Assembly: GCA_963921935.1 (NCBI GenBank)
Contig: OY998180.1
Coordinates: forward strand, 60,218,551-60,282,550
DNA from: Galeruca laticollis
Taxonomy: Eukaryota > Arthropoda > Insecta > Coleoptera > Chrysomelidae
Direction: 5' to 3'
Length of the DNA stretch: 64,000 nucleotides
The position numbers and the translations under genes were made by a program. The notes beneath the pieces are model-generated. The model worked only from the letters and a program-made list of their open reading frames with translations, was not told the DNA's origin and did no database searches. Positions 55,940 to 64,000 of this stretch are shown piece after piece; position 1 is the first letter of the stretch; each line of letters starts with the position of its first letter.

Positions 55940-56990
55940 GTGTGAATTATTACCATTTTCTTTGAAATATTTTTTGATTTATTTCTGGATTATTTACTGG
56001 TGGTTGCGAATTTATCATTTCAATATCCTTTAGTGTATTATTCAATTCTACAGGATCGGTGTTATCGGGGTTAAATTCTCCTAAAAATTCTCTTATATCG
56101 AGGTCAATATCTTCAGGATTATTAAGGTTTGATTGTATTGGGCGATTTTGAATAAAGTTTTGTTGAGCACGTGGGTTAAAGTTTGAATTAAATAGTCTGG
56201 GATTTAATTGTAGAGAGTTTTCACTTGGGAAATAAGGTCTTGGATTTTGAAAGTTAGGTGTTTGTATAGAGTAATTTTTAAAATTTGGTCTTTGATTACC
56301 AAAATTTTGATGTATATTAAAAGTTTCTGAAATTAGGTTGTTGTGGTTGAGTATTAAAATTTGGGAACGAATAAGATTGAGCGTTAGTCGAATAATGCTC
56401 TATTTGTTGAGACCAACTAAATTAGGATTTTCAACCTAACAACTAGTTGCATATGATAATTTAGACCATTATTAGAGGTTCATATCGTTGAATTTTCCAT
56501 AGCTTAACTTTATTCGGGTCGTTTGACATATTCATTTTTGAAAATAAAATACTACGCGCATCTCGGATTTATAGTCCAAAATTTTGTACGTCCTCATTCT
56601 TTTCAGAATGCATTGAAATTATGTCTTGAATAATACAATCAATTAATATTTGATCAGAAAAAGTAACTAAAAGTGAATCTTTAACCATTGCCCAATTATC
56701 TAATTCTGTTCTTGAAGCTATTAAGTCAGCTACTCTACCTTCAAGCTTTCCAATTATAAATTTATTGCAGCATTGGAATCATATTGATTTTGAGGATTAA
56801 TTAAAAAATTCTAGCAGTCTTCAATGAATCTATTAAGTTGCCTCAGGTTCCAATCAAAATTTGGAATATTATCTGCTTGGTATTTAATTAATTTGTAGTT
56901 TGGTTGAGCCAATTCGTTTAAATTTAACTTTATAATTATATCTATAATATCTTCCACGATGAGAATCAGAAAAACACTTACACAAAAATA
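55940..56990 (-). pseudogene. Errantivirus gag remnant
   Basis: On the minus strand IIIKLNLNELAQPNYKLIKY, IPNFDWNLRQLNRFIEDC and later QYDSNAAINL fit an errantivirus Gag core. The C-terminal half (56050-56440) is Asn/Gln/Phe-rich with many stops. No zinc knuckle is seen. Confidence 0.72.
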
Positions 56991-57040
56991 TAAGGAAATT
57001 TACAGTTTCGACCGTAACTCTGTGGAATCCACTCATATTA

Positions 57041-57153
57041 CTTTTTTAAATCAGACTAACTGTTTCTAGATAATTCCACAATATATTGAAAAAATTGTAA
57101 AAGTTCTATATATTGTAGAATTATCTAGAAACAGTTAGTTTCATATAAAAAAG
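57041..57153. mobile_element. MITE, near-perfect hairpin
   Basis: Arms of about 45 bp at 57041-57085 and 57108-57153 share AACTGTTTCTAGATAATTC. It is related to the MITE at 29161-29302, with a much shorter loop. Confidence 0.8.
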
Positions 57154-60100
57154 TAGAATAATAGGAATTAATTATGAAATGAATGCACTTACCACAAAAA
57201 TAAATTCTTCATTTATTAAAAATTCTTAACTATTCTATGAACGTTGGACGATTCTTGTTCCTCTGCCCTCACCAGTAGGGTTGTGGAGGATGTGGTTCCG
57301 GCTGTTTAAACTATGAGTTCTTATGAGCACCCGAATTTTCGTAGATTCGCACCAACTAACCATTAAACCGGAGAACTGTACTTCCCAGGCAACACAAAGA
57401 GGTCCTAAAGATGTCCCTGCGATCTCTTTTTAAGAAATTGCGACAACTTTTGTTACCTCTCTGAGAGGTTGTTGGGAATCTATATCTCCTCCAAATGTCC
57501 GCCGCCGGGATATTCTCAGCGTAGTCTTAGATATATCTCACGTGGAAATTCCCGAACAATATACCCTGGCATGTTCTCTGTGACATCTTGTTACTATAAC
57601 GTTGGGAAATTCTCATTTATTGCTCATATCGACGTCTCTGTGAGCTCGTTGTGTGATCGTCGTGATCGTCGTTGCGAGTTCTGTAAGAAATTCGCATATA
57701 TAGCCTTTTGTGAGATCCATGAGAGGCCACTTTGTGATATTCACATGCAATGCTTCTGGCGTGGTCTTCAAGAGTTCGCATTGAGAGTAGTGCAAGATAT
57801 TCTATATTGAGAAAGGAAACTATTGAATTGGAAAAAATTATTTCAGAATTAGAAAAAAAGTTACTATTTGTAATATCTAATGGAAAACAACTACTTCTCC
57901 GTTACTATGGCATATGCTTGACGGCGATATCCGATATTCTAAAGCCCTAACTTTTCACCTGAAAAAATCTGCATTTTACTTCAGATAACCGACTGAAAAC
58001 CTTTCTCAATGAAGACAAGGATAAGTTGAATGTGAATGCAAATTTACACCATCAGGTTTGTTCAGGTTAAAAGCGAGATTTCACAATATCCTCAATGCAC
58101 AGTATGCCATTGTGGCGAGGAATTAGTTGTTTTCGATAAGATATTATGAAAACTAACTTGAATTTTTTCTAATTGTCAAAAAAATATCTTTCCGTTTTAT
58201 TGAGAATGTTTTCTTTTTCAACAGGTAAAACTTACCAGGAGGTATGATAGTGACTAAAGTTCACCTTTTAATTACAGCGATGATTCACATCTGCTCTTAT
58301 AATTCAAACTTCGAAAAAGTACAAAAATTATCATATGCATCCCGCAGATGAGCTCGAGGGAGAAAGATCAGAATACTATATTATTATGACCACAAGAGAG
58401 TATGAATATTGAAACAACTAATGAACTAATTTAAGTTTATTTTATAAAAATATAATATACATGAAAGAGAAAAGAAACAGAAATGAGCTGCTAGCTATCA
58501 CCTTCGGTGTAGACCTGAAAGCAAATGGCAAAGCAAAATATTCGGGATATTAATGAAAAAATATATATTTCATTGCTTTTTGGATATCCCACATTGGTTG
58601 AAAATAAGAAATGTTTTTCCTCACTTATATACTTGTGTTTAGTTTATTATTACTATTATCTCTGTTCCAATAAAACAGTTTACACACCAACGGATATTTA
58701 TTATCATAAAAAATCACAACTTTATATAGCTATGCTTTTTATATAAAAAAACAAATTGATTTGGCATACTGGATATCTCGGATACCATAATTCAATCATG
58801 ACTACTGGAACCTTTGGCACGATAATCATTGTAAGCACAGTTTTAACAAACACCAAAACAAATTTTCCATTACCGTGACACGAGTTTTGTTAATTATGTC
58901 TTTGGGAGAGGACCAATACTTAATTGTCCTAAGTATAATCCTACTTGTGTATCATAATCATAAAGTTTTGAGTATAAGGATGTAAATTCAAAGGTAGCTT
59001 TGGTTTGTCAAAATGAGCACTAACAGACGGTTGGTTCTAGTAATTCAGGTAGGATAATACCATAAAACAACATAGCTTTAATCTTTCCCAGTAACATACG
59101 GTGGCAAGGTATTAAAAATCGGTTTATGTGTGGTAAAACTGTGTTCATATCAGGTATCACGGTTGAATCTATTGAATATGAGCTTTACTAATACCTTTAC
59201 AAAGGAAACATTAACTTACAATTCTCCATTTAATTATTATATACTGTAATTATTTCTTAATTCCTCCCTTTTTTTCTTTACGAACAGTGTCTCAACCAAT
59301 CTTGGGTAAATATCTCAAATTCTTTGTCAGTGGTTTTCCATGTTTGTTCCAGTAGGTACATCTAGAAAAATACAAATAACTAGTGATTTGTAAGCAAAAA
59401 CTTTACTGCATTCACCAAAACAACACAATTAATGATGTGTTAAGTTATTTTCTGTAGAATACAAATTAAATGAATGGACATTGTGAAAAGCAAAAATTTG
59501 TAAGATTCTTGAGAATATTTAAAATGAGTGAAATGAGATATTTTGAGAAACCGCTACAATTCTTATGGAAATGTTTTATAATCAGTACCGAAAAAATATT
59601 CATTTACAGCATGCCAATCTTTCTCCAATTTTAAATAATTAACGTTCCTCTGTGAGCATCATACTTAGTAAATGAACAAATTAACAAAAATGGTCATCAT
59701 AATAATTAAAATGAATGGGATAAGAATCTTACAAATTATACTGTACCGATAAGCAAATAAACCAGTCTAAAACTTTACTTACACATACAGGTCCCAATTA
59801 AGTTCATATCTCTTTTTCTTTATAAAATGAAACGGAACAGTAATCGCCAGACGCCACTACAACTTAACATCAATCCATAATCTTTGATAAATCTTGGAAT
59901 GAGCACAGCATCAAAACCACCTATAACCACAAATCACCTCTTGATTTGTGCCTATAACTAAACTAAATGGCTGGTGTAAACATAACTGTCAAGTCAAGGG
60001 ATGGTCAGTGTTGCCTCATCTCTAACACCTCAAAAGTAGTCACAACAAAAATGAGATATATATAAACGGATTATTTTGTAAACAAAATGAAATGAAAAGT

Positions 60101-61110
60101 AAAAAGTATTTTACATTCATTTACATTTGAAATATTACCTATTTACTATTTTCTCTGACTAAAATGATGGAATTATTCGAAATCCAATTTTAATAGTCCA
60201 CGATGACAATCGATGTAAAAGGATCGAGACGAGAGATTTTATATCTGGAACGCTTTTTTTAATGAAATATATATAATTGATATCATAAATAGTCAAAATG
60301 ACCGTCCTTTTATCAACTAGAAAATTGCCTTGATCTAGCTTAGAGCTGTGTTTTACACATACCAGAATTAATTCGAAAGTTTTTCTGATGGCATATTCAA
60401 CAAAAAAATGCTGCATATTCTGTGATGAATTTGTCGTTTTTCCAAACGGACCATGAACAATAACAATTGTTTTGTCAAAAATCATTAAAATATAGCGTAT
60501 TCATATAATGAATCTGTCATTGCATAGATACTCCTGGATTATAGTCCAAGCGGCAACGGCGTAAAATAACTTACGCCGCAGCCAGTAAGCTTCGTTCTTT
60601 GTTTTCGCGGGTGATTCGAATATGACATCACTAATACTACACAATCGATCATTCACACACTCATATTATAATAATATCATCAAACGATGAGAACTAATAC
60701 GAAAGTTAAGATGTTTTTCTTAACAATAAGGTTAAAAGTCAAGTTTGTGATGTTTTCGTATGTACTCTTTGCGAAATAATTCCATCCAACCAATGCGCGG
60801 TATTGTTCAATTTGTAACGATTGTTGAATAATAACACAGAGGATATATTTGAAAATTGAAACTTGGCGTAACTAATTTCTGGTCGAATTGAAAGTAAGTA
60901 GTGAAGGAATATTAATATAAGATGATAGTTCAGTTTATTCGTATATATCCTGTGTAATGACTTATGAAAGCGATATAATACATATGTGATCGATTATTGA
61001 AGTAATTGAAAGAATTATGTAAGAAATATAATATAAATTTATATTATGGTGTTGCCTGGGTTATTTAAGTTCTCTATGTGTTTTATGGTTTAAGTTTTAC
61101 GATCGGGTCG
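57154..61110. other. Non-coding stretch
   Basis: Open frames at 57469-57810 (plus), 57613-57795 (minus), 58525-58746 (plus) and 60159-60485 (minus) show no convincing domain. The minus frame at 57613-57795 has LLKTTPEALHVNITKWPL, faintly like the env wording LRTTPSKFHFVDVHWPL. The stretch between gag and the LTR is far longer than a normal leader, so foreign DNA probably lies here. Confidence 0.55.
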
Positions 61111-61130
61111 TTCGATATAACTCGCAATAA

Positions 61131-61430
61131 CAATATATCTTGATCAGGTTACGTTTGGAATAACATTAGGAACTCGCTGTGAGAATTTCTTGTTCTGGTT
61201 ACATTCGGGATAACTTTAGGAACTCGCAGTGAGAATTTCTTATTCCAGTTACATTCGAGATAACTTTATAAACTCGCATTGAGAATTTCTTGTTCTGGTT
61301 ACATTAGGGATAACTTTAGAAGCTCGCAATAAGAATTTCTTATTCAAGTTACGTTCGTGATAACTTTAGGATTTTGCAATAAGAATTTCTTATTTAAGTT
61401 ACGTTCGAGATAACTTTAGGAACTCGCAAT
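61131..61430. repeat. 50-bp tandem repeat array, about six units
   Basis: Boxes GGTTACATTCGGGATAACTT, GGAACTCGCAGTGAG and AATTTCTTGTTC recur every 50 bp, at 61201, 61251, 61301 and onward. Units diverge by roughly 10-20%. On the minus strand the array lies about 210-510 bases downstream of the primer-binding site, within the presumed 5' leader of the errantivirus. Confidence 0.88.
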
Positions 61431-61639
61431 AATATGAAACCTGGAAAATAGAACGTGAGCTCTCCGAGATTTCTCCTGGAGACACCAGTAAGAATTTCGC
61501 TTAGCTACAGCACATAGCGATCACCGGGACCTCGCAATAGGAGTTTGCATAAGATCCTAATTATAACCTCTCAGAGATCTCGCGGAGAGGTCTGTGTTAC
61601 CTGGGTTATTTTCGACACGTTTCGTAGAATTTTGGCGGA

Positions 61640-61656
61640 TCCTACTGACTGCGCCA
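61640..61656 (-). promoter_or_regulatory. Primer-binding site, tRNA-Ser type
   Basis: On the minus strand GGCGCAGTCAGTAGGATC follows the LTR end AACT. It is the third site of this type in the window. Confidence 0.85.
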
Positions 61657-61818
61657 GTTGAAATTTCGAAAACAAAAAACTAGTTTTTAAAAACTTTTAA
61701 TTTCACTATTCAAGAGCAACCATAGAGCTAACTGACAAATATGTTTTTACTACAATTTATAAGCTTGATAATAAAGTATGATATTACGTGATATGTTGCA
61801 TCTTCCAAGAATGTAACT
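61657..61818 (-). repeat. 5' LTR of the composite errantivirus (162 bp)
   Basis: On the minus strand it starts AGTTACATTCTTGGAAGATG and ends GAAATTTCAACT. The start matches the LTR starts at 49258 and 53541 (AGTTATATTATTGGAAGATG). Confidence 0.8.
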
Positions 61819-63747
61819 GCATTTATATTAACTTGTTTCACTAGATTCACCAAACATATTCCTATTACATACGATTAGGTGTATCAATACGAATAAGTCA
61901 CGGTCATAAAAGTTTTTTTATGTGAATGGTTTAATGTTATTTAAATTCAAAACTTTTCTACCTTTCTCTTTTCCAATTCCACACGTTTTTATTTTGACCG
62001 TTGTATATTTGGAAAAGGCTATCTAAGCAACATTTATTACGTTTTTATCAGATTCGTAATAACTAAACAGCTTCTTTTTTTCCAGAAGAAATAAATATAC
62101 ACCTAGTAGGCATATATTCTCGTGAACATGCAACACATGTATAAATGTGTATTATACGAAGTTAAAGTAGTCATTATGGTGGTAGGAAAACATATCTAAG
62201 TTTCTAGAAAAAAGTTTTTTTATTGAATCGGTCGGTAGTATGTGTGAAATTACCGAGTTCTTACAACGAGGTCCGATAATGAGGCTCATAAAAATGTTAT
62301 TGGCGTTTTTGCACATTAATGAGTATAACGTGCCCTTGGCTACCTACATAATTGTTGTTTTAATAAACTAGAACGTAATAAAAAACGTTAATGAAACATA
62401 GTAGAAATTTTTGTGTGGAAAATATATTTTTTATTATTAGATGTAGTAATTAAGTGACGGACAAAAAAAGAAGAACTGTTGTGGTAACTGGATACTAAAT
62501 CTAATTACTAGATATGAAATTCATGGGGTTGTCAGTTCCGTTCTGGTTATCTTCATGTAAAATCCTTCAGTACTAAACTTAGTGCGTCATAGCTACACCT
62601 ATTTACAGTGGACGTAGAGCCTGTTTTATAGGTAATTGAATGATCAGTAACGAAATTAAAAATGATATAGTAGTAGGTATTAGTAATTGTTCAAATATCT
62701 TTAAAATAAATTAAACATATTTTCACCAGATAATAAATGGCAACACAGCTTGCAACCACTCTTGTAAGAAATAGACACGAGTAACGTAAAAACCCATAGG
62801 TACATTCATATGCATAATCTCCAGAAAATTTACCAAATACCTACAGTTATTTCAAAAGATCCTCATTCGATTTATCTCAAAGCATTTTCTCGCTCGGTAC
62901 TACTGAAGTATTACATTTTAACATGAATAATTCTCAAAACAATAATAATTCTTTCACAAATGTTTGACCTTGTCGATTTTAAGTGCAGATGCTAAAGAGA
63001 GAGCTCAGTACTCCCACAACTATCAAGTCGTAGTATTCAAACAGATACAATTATGGTTTTTTCGCTTTTACTGGCCATTACCACGGCAAAATCTCAATTG
63101 TTTTTAAGCAACCCAAATAGTGATTTTTACATTTTTTTTTTCGCAAGGTAACAAAATAGTTGACCAGTTGTTATTTCGTCATATAAGTATTGGTCTATTA
63201 TATGTCCAAAATATTAGTTCTGAAATAAACACACTTGAAATTTAAACTATGGATATCTTTTTTGTTTTTTGACCTACCTTAATATTTTCTTTAATAAGAA
63301 TTAGCTCTTAAGTCTTTTATAAACCTTCATTAACTAAATTTCGCTAAAAATTAACTAATTGTCTATAATTTGGGAAAAATTGTTTTGGAGATAGAACAAA
63401 AAGCTTTATTTTCGAAATATTGGTAATTAACACTGGAGATAGAACAAAATACAAGGGAATTGAACAAAACAATAGCTCAAAATTATTCCAATATAAATAA
63501 ACTAAACAATTAAATTTCTGAATTATCACTAATAATTCTATTAAAGTTTAAGCGTTTGAGTGACTTTATTAGTTTTATTAATTTTTGGTGTATTTGTACT
63601 AGAGCTCTGCTTATTTTTACTTGATATAGTCATAGCACTGACTTTTTTTTTTAGTTGGTCGGCTTGAATCGTCTAAATTATGAAAGCTCTTTAAAAACAA
63701 TTGCATATAAAAGTTTTATCCTCTTCTGGCATTGTATTTAGCATATA
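61819..63747. other. AT-rich stretch without a recognisable gene
   Basis: I see no coding, repeat or RNA feature I can support here. Confidence 0.6.
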
Positions 63748-63969
63748 TTACAATTCTGCCTTCTTAGCATCGCTTATAGAACTCTTTAAGTCATTAACCG
63801 TTAATTTTGGAATGATTTCAAAATTTACAACGGGACTTTCTTGCTTTCTTAGAGTAACTTCCTTATTGGTCCGCACAGCACTAAATTCATCAAGAAAACA
63901 CGTTTTATATTTTACTACAAAAGGCTCATCTTTTTTATACTGCAAGGGCTTTACTTGTGTATAAGGCAC
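63748..63969 (-). CDS. Unrecognised short ORF at the right edge
   Basis: A 74-codon frame without an ATG (it opens at a GTG), preceded by an AG (AAAAAG) that could be a splice acceptor. It reads VKPLQYKKDEPFVVKYKTCF, then a charged stretch with VVNFEIIPKLTVNDLKSSIS and ends KKAEL. The evenly mixed, charged composition is more protein-like than its AT-rich surroundings. I recognise no family. It could be a 3' exon of a gene or a transposon ORF continuing beyond the window. Confidence 0.3.
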   Translation of the reverse strand: MPYTQVKPLQYKKDEPFVVKYKTCFLDEFSAVRTNKEVTLRKQESPVVNFEIIPKLTVNDLKSSISDAKKAEL

Positions 63970-64000
63970 TTTTTGTATTTAAGTTGTGTAGCTACAGCTT

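Larger units (their letters stand above)
44566..61818 (-). mobile_element. Composite errantivirus-derived region bounded by matching LTR ends
   Basis: A short errantivirus LTR with primer-binding site is at 61657-61818. A diverged LTR part in the same orientation is at 44566-44680. The bases outside are ACAT (44562-44565) and GCAT (61819-61822), which could be a 4-bp duplication with one change. Inside are minus-strand gag, pol, integrase and env remnants, a LINE, Penelope-like fragments and an inverted integrase-env copy. Treating it as one disrupted provirus is an inference; it could also be several insertions with inversion. Confidence 0.5.

Noticed and set aside
57469..57810. 113-codon plus-strand ORF with several Cys residues
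   Set aside because: Cys spacing fits no finger I know, and the opposite strand has an equally open frame.
60159..60485. 108-codon minus-strand ORF
   Set aside because: Longest frame in its area, but composition and wording suggest chance; no domain seen.
61131..61430. CRISPR-like regular repeats
   Set aside because: Units are contiguous 50-bp tandem repeats without unique spacers, and the genome is eukaryotic.

Overview
The window looks like transposon-packed, intron-less intergenic DNA from an insect nuclear genome. It is AT-rich, with long (TA)n runs, errantivirus-type env retroelements, Ty3/gypsy, piggyBac, LINE and Penelope-like elements. I found no convincing complete host gene. A beetle-like host is a guess from the mix of elements, not a demonstrated fact.

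Layout. 1-2218: AT-rich, no gene seen. 2219-8537 (minus): a nearly intact Ty3/gypsy element. Its Gag carries an N-terminal SAP-like motif and a coiled coil. Its Pol carries, after integrase, a TARG1/OARD1-like macrodomain and a CCCH zinc finger. 9100-12327 (plus): an env-only provirus with near-identical LTRs, an intact env and preserved env splice sites, but gag and nearly all of pol deleted. 12.3-14.8 kb: AT-rich with a Penelope GIY-YIG remnant. 14811-26714 (minus): an errantivirus-like element with TACC target duplications, decayed gag, pol and env, split by a LINE at 17831-22469. 26.7-28.8 kb: a possible single exon remnant. 28.8-35.4 kb: a four-layer nest, in which a Jockey-like LINE is split by a small MITE and by a 5.3-kb long-TIR DNA element that itself contains a truncated second copy of the macrodomain gypsy family (30632-33723).

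35.4-40.8 kb: no genes; it holds (TA)n runs, a ~350-bp satellite with an inverted unit, and a hairpin element. 40964-43243: a decayed piggyBac with TTAA duplications, sitting beside a decayed tyrosine-recombinase gene (43320-44240). 44566-61818: a composite bounded by matching errantivirus LTR ends. It contains a full-length intact LINE (44828-48027, 11-bp target duplication), two inverted copies of an integrase-env fusion fragment, two Penelope-like fragments in opposite orientation, a ~170-bp satellite array inside integrase, gag remnants, and a 50-bp tandem array in what would be the 5' leader. 61.8-64 kb: AT-rich, with one unrecognised short ORF at the right edge.

How the parts work together: each autonomous element encodes its own copying machinery (Gag, protease, RT, RNase H and integrase for the LTR elements; endonuclease-RT for the LINEs). 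The env-only provirus could move only if another element supplied Gag-Pol. The strongest candidates for something unusual are the SAP/macrodomain/CCCH gypsy family and the env-only provirus.
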